Notes under the pieces: generated by a model | What the model was told of the DNA's origin: nothing | The model's input: only the letters and a program-made list of their open reading frames with translations | Databases searched by the model: none | Position numbers and translations under genes: made by a program | Shown: positions 25,261 to 33,041 of the stretch, in pieces | How positions within the stretch are numbered: the stretch's first letter is position 1 | Layout of the letters: every line of letters begins with the position of its first letter | From: UBA288 sp050178135 | GTDB lineage: Archaea; Halobacteriota; Methanomicrobia; Methanomicrobiales; Methanospirillaceae | NCBI GenBank assembly: GCA_050178135.1 | Contig: JBFXGJ010000002.1 | Span: 62,001-126,000 of the forward strand | DNA length: 64,000 nucleotides | Direction of reading: 5' to 3'

Positions 25261-26099
25261 CCTGGTCCCCCGGTCATATCTCGGGGTATTTCCGGAGGTG
25301 TACCGGTCCTGACGGGGCTGTCACCGGATCGATCGGCGGTGGTGTGGTGATCGCCGAGGGGGTGAAAGTGGAAGCGGTGCAGTCTGAGTTTCCCCGTGTC
25401 CGGGTCTGCTGTCGGAGCCCCGGCGGTGCCGCTATCCTTGCCGAGGGGTCGCCGCCGGTCGAGTACCTGATGGCTCGGCTCGGCGTCTCGGCCGACCTGA
25501 CGACGACCTGCTCCCTCCCGATCGGGGCCGGGTTCGGGCTCTCGGCCGCCGCCCTCCTCGCGTCGGGGGCAGCCCTCTCGGCTCTCTTCCGGCTCGAGCT
25601 TTCGCGCGCCTGTATCGCCAGCGTTGCCCACGACGTCGAGGTGTGCTTTCGCACCGGGCTCGGGGACGTCGCGGCCGAACAGGGTGGCGGTGTCGTCGTT
25701 CGGCGCACTCCCGGAATCGACGGCGAGATCCTCCGGCATGGGAACGACGCCCCCCTCTGGGCCGTCTCGTTCGGCCCGATCCCCACCCGTGGAGTCCTGG
25801 ACTCGGACGAGGCGATGGCCCGCGTTCGGACAGCCTTTCCCGGGTCAGAGCCGCATGGCCTGGCGCCGCTGGTCACGGTCTCCCGCGGGTTCACCGAGGC
25901 GAGCGGGCTCGTGACCAGGCGCGTTCGGGCCGCGCTCGCTGCGTGTGACGAAGCCAGTGTGCCGGCCTCGATGACGATGCTCGGCGATGGCGTCTTCGCC
26001 ATTGGCGAGGATGCCCCCGTGGCCCTTGCTCCATTCGGGCACGTCTTCCGACTCGCCGTTTCGTCCCGCGGTTTCTGCCTGCTGGAGGGGGATGCATGA
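25242..26099 (+). CDS. pantoate kinase
   Basis: 285 residues of the GHMP kinase fold: AWSPGHISGYF at the N-terminus and the ATP-binding loop LPIGAGFGLSAAAL (about 88-101). Archaeal pantoate kinase phosphorylates pantoate to 4-phosphopantoate, replacing the bacterial PanC/CoaA order. The start overlaps the end of coaBC by 19 bases and the stop overlaps the next start, so translation is probably coupled. Identity rests on the family motifs and on its position between coaBC and the synthetase. Confidence 0.88.
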   Translation: MVERAVAWSPGHISGYFRRCTGPDGAVTGSIGGGVVIAEGVKVEAVQSEFPRVRVCCRSPGGAAILAEGSPPVEYLMARLGVSADLTTTCSLPIGAGFGLSAAALLASGAALSALFRLELSRACIASVAHDVEVCFRTGLGDVAAEQGGGVVVRRTPGIDGEILRHGNDAPLWAVSFGPIPTRGVLDSDEAMARVRTAFPGSEPHGLAPLVTVSRGFTEASGLVTRRVRAALAACDEASVPASMTMLGDGVFAIGEDAPVALAPFGHVFRLAVSSRGFCLLEGDA

Positions 26100-26827
26100 T
26101 CCCGCCAGACCACCCCCGGTACCGGTCGCTCGTCATCCGGGAGCGGCTCGCTCGATGCGCTCGCGAGGGCGTCGTGGCGCTCGAGGGCCTGGCCGCTCAC
26201 GGGCGGGCAGAGGCCTTCGACTACCTGATCGGCGAGAAGAGCACCGCGACGGCCCGCGAGGCGGCCCGCGTGGCCGCCGCCCTGGTCCACAAGGCCCGCC
26301 ACCCGGTCCTCTCGGTGAATGGAAATACGGCCGCGCTGGCAGCCGACGAGTGTGCCCGGTTCCAGGAGGTGACCGGCTGTGGTGTCGAGGTGAACCTGTT
26401 CCACCGGAGCGAGGAGCGAATTGCCCGGATCACGCGTCTCCTCGAAGAGGCGGGAGCCACCGTCCTGAAGGGCGCTCCCGAGCGCCTGATCCCGCTTCAG
26501 CATGATCGGGCCCTCTGCCTCCCCAACGGGATCGGGAGTGCCGACCTCGTACTGGTGCCGCTCGAGGACGGGGACCGATGCGAGGCCCTGCGGGCGATGG
26601 GCAGGACCGTCGTGACGATCGACCTCAACCCGCTCTCTCGCACGGCCCGGACGGCCACCCTGACGGTGGTGGACGAGCTGACCCGTGCCATGCCCCTGAT
26701 CACGGAGGCGTACCGGGAGATGTCCCCGGGGGAGGCGGACGCCCTGGTCCAGAATCTCGACAATCATTATCTGCTGCAGGCCGCAATAGCTGAGATCGTC
26801 CGGGAGTTGAGTCGTGCTCTGGATTGA
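26096..26827 (+). CDS. 4-phosphopantoate--beta-alanine ligase
   Basis: 243 residues of the archaea-specific phosphopantothenate synthetase family: HPRYRSLVIRERL at the N-terminus, DYLIGEKST, VNGNTAALAADE, EVNLFHRSEER, and VTIDLNPLSRTA in the C-terminal half. It condenses 4-phosphopantoate and beta-alanine with ATP. With pantoate kinase and CoaBC it completes the archaeal route from pantoate to 4'-phosphopantetheine. Its stop overlaps the next gene by 14 bases. Confidence 0.9.
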   Translation: MIPPDHPRYRSLVIRERLARCAREGVVALEGLAAHGRAEAFDYLIGEKSTATAREAARVAAALVHKARHPVLSVNGNTAALAADECARFQEVTGCGVEVNLFHRSEERIARITRLLEEAGATVLKGAPERLIPLQHDRALCLPNGIGSADLVLVPLEDGDRCEALRAMGRTVVTIDLNPLSRTARTATLTVVDELTRAMPLITEAYREMSPGEADALVQNLDNHYLLQAAIAEIVRELSRALD

Positions 26828-27803
26828 GAAATATCGTCCCGGGACCTTTGACGAGATTATCGGCCAGGACCGGCCCACAGCGTTTCTTCGGTCGTTTGCC
26901 GAGAGGCGCTCCATGCCGCACCTGCTGATCGCCGGGCCGAGCGGGTCGGGACGGATGAGCGCCGTGCACTGCCTCGGGAGGGTCTTGTACGGCGACCATG
27001 CCGGTGAAAATACCACCGTGATCGCCAGCGGCGACCTCTTCGGCGAGGGCCGGGCGTACCTGGAAGCAGACGAGCGGTTTTCGCACCTCTACCGCAGGGA
27101 TGAGAGCCTGCTCGCCAACGTGAAGCGAATCGTCCGGACCTACGCCGCGATCAGGCCCTTCGACGCCGAGTTCAAGATGCTGGTCTTCCTCGAGGCAGAC
27201 GCCCTCCCCGGGGAGATGCAGCAGGCGCTCCGCCGGACCATGGAGCGCTCCTCGAAGACCTGCCGGTTCGTCTTTATCACGGCACGGCAGTCGGCGATCC
27301 TTCCTCCCATCGCGTCGCGGTGCTTCCCGGTAATTTTCCGGCCCCTTTCCGTCGACCAGGTGATCACCCACCTGGAAAAGATCCTGGAGAACGAGGGGGC
27401 GGCGCCCGTCCCCGAGGACGACCTGGCGATGATTGCGACCGCGTCGAGGGGGGACCTCCGCCGCGCGATCATGCTGCTCGAACTGACTGTCCGATCAGAG
27501 CGCCCCCTCCAGATCGACGCCTACGAGCAGACCGAGGCGGGGGCGACTGCGAGCGAGGTGATGGCGGCGATCGACGGGGGTGACCTTCTGGAAGCCCAGC
27601 GACTCGCTGATTCGATGATGATAGATGGTGGACTATCTGGCCGCGAGGTCCTGCACGAACTCCGGAAAGCGGTCCGCCGACGGATGAACGACCCGAGGAT
27701 CGCCATCACACTCGCCGCGACCGATGCCCGCCTTGCCGAGGGGGCGGGGGAGTACGTCCAGATCGCGGCACTCCTCGCCGCGATGATGGAGGGGTGCCGA
27801 TGA
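26814..27803 (+). CDS. RFC small-subunit-like protein with a degenerate ATPase site
   Basis: 329 residues beginning at a GTG inside the previous gene. WIEKYRPGTFDEIIGQD is the classic start of clamp-loader small subunits, and ALRRTMERSSKTCRF and SRC (168-170) are conserved. The ATP site is damaged: the P-loop reads GPSGSGRMS, with Arg47 for the essential Lys and Met48 for Thr/Ser; Walker B is FLEAD instead of FLDEAD, one acidic residue short; and the sensor-1 Asn is replaced (FITARQS). The Arg finger is kept. It may be a non-hydrolysing subunit that contributes the finger to a neighbour. The active small subunit should be elsewhere in the genome. Confidence 0.85.
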   Translation: MLWIEKYRPGTFDEIIGQDRPTAFLRSFAERRSMPHLLIAGPSGSGRMSAVHCLGRVLYGDHAGENTTVIASGDLFGEGRAYLEADERFSHLYRRDESLLANVKRIVRTYAAIRPFDAEFKMLVFLEADALPGEMQQALRRTMERSSKTCRFVFITARQSAILPPIASRCFPVIFRPLSVDQVITHLEKILENEGAAPVPEDDLAMIATASRGDLRRAIMLLELTVRSERPLQIDAYEQTEAGATASEVMAAIDGGDLLEAQRLADSMMIDGGLSGREVLHELRKAVRRRMNDPRIAITLAATDARLAEGAGEYVQIAALLAAMMEGCR

Positions 27804-28525
27804 CAGGTCCCAAGAAGGTCCAGCGTCACTACGACGAGGTGGCGGAGATCTACGACCGCCGGTACACCGAGGGGACCGGCCAATCATATCACCAGCATAT
27901 CTCCGACCAGGTGATGGGCTGGCTCCCCCCCCATGGACGTCTTCTCGACATCGGGTGCGGCACTGGTCTCTTCGTCGAGCGGTACATCGAGCGGGGTGGG
28001 CAGGGGATCGGCCTCGATATCTCACAGAAGATGATCGAGCGCGGACGCGATCGGGCACCTTCGGCTGACTGGACCGTGGGGACCGGTGAGTCCCTGCCCT
28101 TCCAGGACAACACCTTCGATGCGGTCTCGAGCCTTCTCGCATTCTCCTACTTTAAGGACCCCCAGGGGATGCTCGCCGAAGTCTATCGGGTTCTGCGGCC
28201 AGGAGGGAGGGTTGCACTCTGCACCCTCGGGCGCAACTTCCTGACCGCGGGCCTGCCGGCGATCCACACCCTGGGGGAGCTTGCGCGGGTGCGCCAGGTT
28301 GGAATGGGGAGCTTCGGGGAGCACTATTACTCGGACGCAGAGATGGAGGCCCTCTTTGCCGGGGCCTCGTTCGTCGACGTGCGGGTGAAGCGTTGCTCGT
28401 TCGCCCACCTCAACCTCGCACGCCCCGTCTACCACCTCGCCCGGCGGATCGAGCCGATCGTCGAAAAGAGGCTTCCGTACCTGGCCTACAATATCTGCGC
28501 GACCGGTCGAAAGCCCCACCCATAA
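27800..28525 (+). CDS. class I SAM-dependent methyltransferase
   Basis: 241 residues from the ATG that overlaps the stop of the RFC-like gene (ATGA). The SAM-binding loop LLDIGCGTGLFVE (about 47-59), acidic loop GLDISQKMIERG and post-loop FDAVSSLLAFSYFKDPQ identify the UbiE/type-11 group. The C-terminal half (RIEPIVEKRLPYLAYNICATG) is a lid of unknown specificity. It ends the operon-like run, so a substrate linked to CoA or pterin metabolism cannot be excluded, but no motif shows one. Confidence 0.82.
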   Translation: MTGPKKVQRHYDEVAEIYDRRYTEGTGQSYHQHISDQVMGWLPPHGRLLDIGCGTGLFVERYIERGGQGIGLDISQKMIERGRDRAPSADWTVGTGESLPFQDNTFDAVSSLLAFSYFKDPQGMLAEVYRVLRPGGRVALCTLGRNFLTAGLPAIHTLGELARVRQVGMGSFGEHYYSDAEMEALFAGASFVDVRVKRCSFAHLNLARPVYHLARRIEPIVEKRLPYLAYNICATGRKPHP

Positions 28526-28537
28526 AAAAAGAAATGA

Positions 28538-29866
28538 TCAGGGGCGCCGGGTCGATAGGCGTGCCCGGACCCGTCTTTTCTTCTCAATCGCCGCTGCTGC
28601 CGCGGCCTCAACGCGTGCCGTCATCGCAGCGACGTCCCCTTTCTGCGTCTCCACGACCTTCTTGAGTGGAGTGTACGCCGCCTCGCGGAAGCGGGGGGTA
28701 AAGTCCTCCTCCCGGCCGTCCACCACCAGGACAGCCTCTGCCGGCCCCGACTCGACCCGGCCGATCTCCTCGCACCGCACCCCCGCACCGCGCACCACGC
28801 CCGCAATCGCTTCGACCGCCTCGCGGGGGGCGGCGATCAGGAGAGCGTCGAGTGAGACCCCAAGCGGGTCGATCCCGAGGATATCGAGCATCCTCTTCAC
28901 GACGGGGTCAACAAGGGGGGCGATCGCCTTCTCGTCGACCACGATCCGGCAGTTGGCCGTTCGCGCCATCTCGTGGGCGTCTCCGCGAAGCCCCCCGTTC
29001 GTGACGTCGGTCATCGCGTGGACCGTCTCGAGGACCGGGCTCTCGATCAACGCCTGGCACGCGTAGAGGAACTGGAGGTTGATGGTCCGCTCCACCACCT
29101 CCGGGTGGCCCGAGTAGAGGGCCGCCGTTGCGATCGTCCCACCCCCGGCCCCCTCGGTCATCAGGAGGACGTCGCCGGGGGCGAGTTCCCGGCGAGCGGT
29201 CAGATGGCGGGCAATCCCGACGGTGCCGACACAACCGGTCATCCGCGAGCCGAGCACCATGTCCCCGCCGATGCGGAGGGTCGATCCGGAGATGAGCGGC
29301 ACCCCGAGCTCTTCGCCGACCGTGGTGATCCCGGCAGTGTAGTCGAAGATCTTTGCAACGTCCCCGTCGTCGGCGACGTGGATGTCCGAGAAGAGCAGGA
29401 TCGGTCGGGCGCCCATCACCAGCACGTCGCGGAGGGTCGCCCTCGTGGCGTGAAAACCGGCGAGGAACGGGAAGTCCGAGAGGCGGGAGTGCATCCCGTC
29501 CACCGTGCAGCAGACGTAATCGTCTCCCACCTGGATCGCCCCCGCATCGTCCATCTGGTCGACACCGACCGATGCCGAGGTCGTGCCGATGATCCGGGCG
29601 ATCTGGCTGTGGGCGAAGAAGTCGCCCGTGCCCCGGGATCCGACCCCGAACTCGCCCATCGAGACCCCGGACGAAGTGGTCTCGAAGAGGTCGCCCTCAA
29701 GGCCGCTCGTCAGGAGCGCTTCGTCGACGACCGCACGGGCGAAGGCTGCCGCGTACGTCCTGTCGACCGGTTTGAACTCCTGCACGCGATCAGCGAGCGC
29801 CTCTTCGATGACACGACGGTCCGTTCCGGCGCGCAGCCCTCTCCGCGTAAAATCCTCGACATCCAT
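28538..29866 (-). CDS. HypE-like AIR-synthase-related protein
   Basis: 442 residues from the ATG at 29866, which overlaps the stop of the upstream gene (TGATG). It has the two-domain PurM/HypE fold: VGVDQMDDAGAIQVGDDYVCCTVDGMH, HATRATLRDVLVMGA, GDVLLMTEGAGGGTIATAAL and AMTDVTNGGLRGDAHEMA. The family in methanogens is related to HypE but has an extended N-terminus and lacks the C-terminal Cys motif that carries the thiocarboxamide. It should bind ATP; the reaction is unknown. The C-terminus is a basic, Ala-rich tail. Confidence 0.8.
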   Translation of the reverse strand: MDVEDFTRRGLRAGTDRRVIEEALADRVQEFKPVDRTYAAAFARAVVDEALLTSGLEGDLFETTSSGVSMGEFGVGSRGTGDFFAHSQIARIIGTTSASVGVDQMDDAGAIQVGDDYVCCTVDGMHSRLSDFPFLAGFHATRATLRDVLVMGARPILLFSDIHVADDGDVAKIFDYTAGITTVGEELGVPLISGSTLRIGGDMVLGSRMTGCVGTVGIARHLTARRELAPGDVLLMTEGAGGGTIATAALYSGHPEVVERTINLQFLYACQALIESPVLETVHAMTDVTNGGLRGDAHEMARTANCRIVVDEKAIAPLVDPVVKRMLDILGIDPLGVSLDALLIAAPREAVEAIAGVVRGAGVRCEEIGRVESGPAEAVLVVDGREEDFTPRFREAAYTPLKKVVETQKGDVAAMTARVEAAAAAAIEKKRRVRARLSTRRP

Positions 29867-30453
29867 CAGTCCCGGCCCCCCTTCTCGAGCCGCTCCAGCA
29901 ACCATGCCATATTTCGACCAAGGGTCTGCATTGTCGCGATCCCCTCCTCGTCGGAGTCGACATCTCCAGGTCCGAGCCCGACACCGATGTTCCAGTAGGA
30001 CGACCCGACCACGATCATCTCTCCGATCAAAAAGAAGTGGTTGATCGTATCGAAGGCGTGGACAGCCCCTGCCCGGCGGTTGACGGTCACAGCGGCGGCA
30101 GGTTTACGGGCGAGCAGGTTGCCGTTTGCCCGGGTCACGTACCCGGCCCTGTCGATGAGGGCCTTCATCTCGCTCGAGACGTCCGCGAAGTAGGTCGGAG
30201 ACCCGAGAAGGATCGCATCCGCCTCGATCATCTTTGCGATCAGATCGTTCATCTCGTCCATTTCGTTGACGCACCGCCCGTCCCTGTGCTCAAAGCACCT
30301 TCCGCAGGCCAGGCATCCCCGGAGGGGAAGGCCCCCGACCTGAACGAGCTCGGTCTCGTAGCCGGCAGCCTCCAGCTCCTGGAGTGCGTACCGGAGCAGG
30401 CGGGCGGTGTTTCCGTCACTCTTTGGACTCCCGTTGAACGCGACGACCTTCAT
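29866..30453 (-). CDS. NADPH-dependent FMN reductase/iron-sulfur flavoprotein
   Basis: 195 residues from the ATG at 30453, preceded by AGAGGA. VVAFNGSPKSDGNTARLLRYAL is the FMN phosphate loop; GLPLRGCLACGRCFEHRDGRC gives a cysteine set like that of the iron-sulfur flavoproteins (Isf) of methanogens, though spacing is not the compact CX2CX2CX4-7C in every position. LLGSPTYFADVSSEMKALIDR forms the second FMN loop. It likely transfers electrons from ferredoxin or NAD(P)H, with a possible oxygen or peroxide defence role as for Isf. Co-transcribed with the HypE-like gene. Confidence 0.85.
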   Translation of the reverse strand: MKVVAFNGSPKSDGNTARLLRYALQELEAAGYETELVQVGGLPLRGCLACGRCFEHRDGRCVNEMDEMNDLIAKMIEADAILLGSPTYFADVSSEMKALIDRAGYVTRANGNLLARKPAAAVTVNRRAGAVHAFDTINHFFLIGEMIVVGSSYWNIGVGLGPGDVDSDEEGIATMQTLGRNMAWLLERLEKGGRD

Positions 30454-30483
30454 GGTTCCTCTACCCATGATTGACGATGGGGA

Positions 30484-30495
30484 TGTATTAAAACC
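30484..30495 (-). promoter_or_regulatory. TATA-like box for the flavoprotein/HypE-like pair
   Basis: Read on the minus strand, GGTTTTAATACA lies about 33 bases upstream of the ATG at 30453, a normal distance for an archaeal TATA box and short leader. Confidence 0.55.
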
Positions 30496-30921
30496 GTCCC
30501 GAACCCGACGTCGACGGCGCCGCTCGAATTGCACCACCTCCCCCCAGGCCATCCCCGATCCACATGATCGTTTCGAAGACCACCTTCTCCTCGTCGTGGC
30601 GCGACCCTCTGGGGGACCGAATGGTCCTGGTCGACCCCCGACCTGGGGCGGGAGCGAAGGATCAGCATGTGACGATCGGGGATGAGTGGTTCTCTCGGGA
30701 CAATAACAGGCAGCAGTGCGTCGCATCGATCGCCCTGGCGAACGACTCCTCGCCCGTTTCACGAACACGACGACCACGATCACGGAAGGGCTCCTGGAGA
30801 GAGCGGCTCCCTCGGATAGACTGTCCGGTTGTCGACGCAGATAGACCGCGCTGCTGTTCCATATTTCGTCGGAGATGGAAGTACTGCCGTCTTATTGACG
30901 ATCTGTCGGATATATGCACCG

Positions 30922-30932
30922 AAAATTAAAAA
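30922..30932 (+). promoter_or_regulatory. TATA-like box of pdaD
   Basis: AAAATTAAAAA lies about 30 bases before the ATG at 30959, implying a nearly leaderless message. It argues for the shorter start over the longer frame at 30914. Confidence 0.5.
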
Positions 30933-30958
30933 GCGTGAACCATCAAACAAGCACGTAT

Positions 30959-31501
30959 ATGGTTGTTCCGTCGAAGGTCTTCTTCACCCGGGGGGTTGGT
31001 GTCCACAAGGACCGCCTCGCATCCTTTGAGCTCGCACTCCGGCAGGCCGGGATCGAGCGATGCAACCTTGTCTACGTTTCGTCCATCTTTCCCCCGATGG
31101 CCAAGGAGCTCCCCCGTGATGAGGGTCTTCGCGAGATCGAGCCCGGTCAGATCGTGTATTGCGTGATGGCCAGGAACGATACGAACGAACCATCGCGCCT
31201 CGTTTCGGCCGCGATCGGTCTTGCCCTGCCGCAGGAGACCGAGGCATACGGCTACCTCTCCGAGCACCACGCGTTCGGCGAGACCGAGGAGATCTCGGGC
31301 GAATACGCAGAGGACCTGGCGGCCACCATGCTCGCGACCACGCTTGGCATTGCGTTCGACCCCGACTGTGCCTGGCAGGAGCGAGAACAGATCTACAAGG
31401 CGAGCGGTAAGATCATCGAGACCAAGAATATCTGCCAGGTGGCCCGGGGTGACCAGAACGGTAACTGGACGACCGTGATCGCTGCAGCAGTCTTTGTCTG
31501 A
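30959..31501 (+). CDS. pdaD: pyruvoyl-dependent arginine decarboxylase
   Basis: 180 residues from the ATG at 30959. VPSKVFFTRGVGVHKDRLASFELALR and GYLSEHHAFGETEE are diagnostic of the larger archaeal PdaD class. The proenzyme self-cleaves between Ser41 and Ser42 (VYVSSIFPP), turning Ser42 into the pyruvoyl cofactor. The enzyme makes agmatine from arginine, the first step to putrescine and spermidine in archaea. The longer open frame starting 15 codons earlier would put coding sequence over the TATA-like box. A T-rich terminator follows. Confidence 0.92.
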   Translation: MVVPSKVFFTRGVGVHKDRLASFELALRQAGIERCNLVYVSSIFPPMAKELPRDEGLREIEPGQIVYCVMARNDTNEPSRLVSAAIGLALPQETEAYGYLSEHHAFGETEEISGEYAEDLAATMLATTLGIAFDPDCAWQEREQIYKASGKIIETKNICQVARGDQNGNWTTVIAAAVFV

Positions 31502-31504
31502 TCG

Positions 31505-31527
31505 TCTTTTTCTTTTCCCCGTCTTTT
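31505..31527 (+). terminator. T-rich terminator after pdaD
   Basis: Runs of T and C (CTTTTTCTTTTCCCC) begin four bases after the stop, the usual archaeal oligo-T termination pattern. Confidence 0.5.
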
Positions 31528-31582
31528 CCCCGCGACACCATTAAGTATTCACACAGACTTCAGGGTGTCGGAGACTTCCTGC

Positions 31583-31966
31583 ATGGAGAGACCGGGGAAC
31601 GAGAGGGGACGTGGTCGGCCCCGAACGACGGATGGGAATCCCGGCGCCGAAGAGCACCGTGGTCCGGGGAACGGACCTGATCAGGAAGGGTCCGGGCGGA
31701 CCACCCCTCCTGGGCATGGCCCCCTCGTCGGTCCATATATCGAGCGTCCGAAGCGGCTGCCAAGGCCAGCAACGGCTGAGGACCCCCCCCTCTCGAACCG
31801 TGACCGGGCAGACCTTGCCGCGATTCGCATGCTCGAACGCCAGAAGGCCGATCGTCTCCGTGCCCGAAAGGCGGCTACCAATGAGGCCGATATCAAGGCC
31901 GGCACTCCACCGGAACCGGGGGAAACGGGGAGTCCTGATCGGGTGACGGAGCGGCGACGAAGGTAG
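31583..31966 (+). CDS. hypothetical charged, disordered protein
   Basis: 127 residues from the ATG at 31583; a GTG at 31565 is in frame. The protein is rich in Arg, Gly, Glu and Pro. A charged helix-like segment (NRDRADLAAIRMLERQKADRLRARKAA) lies near the C-terminal third; the rest looks disordered. TTAAGTATT near 31541 could be a TATA box. There is no family signature. It may be real because of the promoter-like element and the helical segment, but an Arg/Gly-rich frame in GC-rich DNA can also arise by chance. Confidence 0.4.
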   Translation: MERPGNERGRGRPRTTDGNPGAEEHRGPGNGPDQEGSGRTTPPGHGPLVGPYIERPKRLPRPATAEDPPLSNRDRADLAAIRMLERQKADRLRARKAATNEADIKAGTPPEPGETGSPDRVTERRRR

Positions 31967-32067
31967 ATGCATGATGGGCCGGGCCATGACTTCTCACCCG
32001 GCCCGGTCCCCTGTCAACCCATTCGTTTACCTTTTACCGTCTCCGGGCAACCAGTGTGCGGTGGGTC

Positions 32068-32940
32068 ATGGAGAGAAAGACCATCCTTCTTGTCGGCGTC
32101 GGTGTCATTGCCCTCGCCCTGGTATACACATTGATCCTCGCCCCCCCGGCTCTCCCGGGGGGTTCGGGACCGGCGGTCACGACGCTTACAACACCATCGC
32201 CCCTTGGCTCGGCCGAGGGCCTCGAGACCGTTCGCGCGAGCGTCCAGGCGGCGCTCGACCAGATGGATGCGGACACCGCAACAGCGGCAGGGAAACTCGG
32301 CCCCCTGGGGCTGACGGACAATGCGTCCAGGGAGGTCCTGAAGGAACTCGCATTCGCGTCGCCGGCCGTGATCGATGCAACGGCCGTCTCGAAGGACGGG
32401 ATCATGCTCACCGTGGAACCGGTCGAGTATCACCACGTGGAGGGCTCGGATATTCGAAACCAGGAGCACATCGCTCGCCTGATTTCGACGCAGAAACCCG
32501 TGATGAGCCAGGTCTTCGCGACGGTCGAGAAGGAGAACGCGACCGATATCGAGCACCCGGTCTTTACCCCTTCCGGCGCGTTTAACGGTTCTGCAAGCCT
32601 GCTCTTCCGCCCCGTTGTGCTGCTCACGATCGCGGTCGAGGAGGCCCTCGCCGGCCGAACAGCGGAGGTCTTTGTAATCGACACGGACGGTATCGTCCTC
32701 TACGACCGCGATCCCGCCGAGATTGGTACAGATACCTTCTCGTCCCCGCAGTATCACGACTACCCCGATCTGCAGCAGATCGCGAAAAGGATGATGAATG
32801 AGTCGAGCGGATCGGGGGAGTACAACTTCAAGGCCGAGGGAGGCACCACTCCGGTCAAGAAGGCGGTCTCCTGGACGTCCGCCGGACTCCATGGCACCGA
32901 GTGGAGGATCGTCGCCGTCGAAACGGTCAAGCCTGCGTGA
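32068..32940 (+). CDS. membrane-anchored Cache/PDC-like sensor domain protein
   Basis: 290 residues from the ATG at 32068. One N-terminal helix (TILLVGVGVIALALVYTLIL) is followed by an external domain with two Cache-like features: SRE...FASPAVIDATAVSKDGIMLTVEP and the C-terminal AEVFVIDTDGIVLYDRDPAEIGTD. Cache domains bind small ligands in front of receptors, but here nothing follows inside the cell, so it is a sensor-like or binding protein without output. ACCTTTTACC near 32030 may be its TATA box. No partner kinase is adjacent. Confidence 0.75.
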   Translation: MERKTILLVGVGVIALALVYTLILAPPALPGGSGPAVTTLTTPSPLGSAEGLETVRASVQAALDQMDADTATAAGKLGPLGLTDNASREVLKELAFASPAVIDATAVSKDGIMLTVEPVEYHHVEGSDIRNQEHIARLISTQKPVMSQVFATVEKENATDIEHPVFTPSGAFNGSASLLFRPVVLLTIAVEEALAGRTAEVFVIDTDGIVLYDRDPAEIGTDTFSSPQYHDYPDLQQIAKRMMNESSGSGEYNFKAEGGTTPVKKAVSWTSAGLHGTEWRIVAVETVKPA

Positions 32941-33041
32941 GGCGCCCCGTGCCTCTCCTTTCTGGATACACACGGCGAGGGCTCGTATGGACCCTTGCTC
33001 TTTTTCCGTGGTGGACGGGCGAGCTGTCTGTCCCTGAAGAC

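Larger units (their letters stand above)
30454..30958. other. intergenic region, no gene I can support
   Basis: About 500 bases between the flavoprotein gene and pdaD. A 121-residue open frame on the plus strand (30564-30929) has no ribosome site or recognisable family and an Arg-rich, low-quality C-terminus; I do not call it. Promoter-like elements lie at both ends (30484-30495 minus strand, 30922-30932 plus strand). Confidence 0.4.

Noticed and set aside
30564..30929. 121-residue plus-strand frame between the flavoprotein gene and pdaD
   Set aside because: No ribosome site, no family, Arg-rich irregular end, and it runs over the pdaD promoter-like element.
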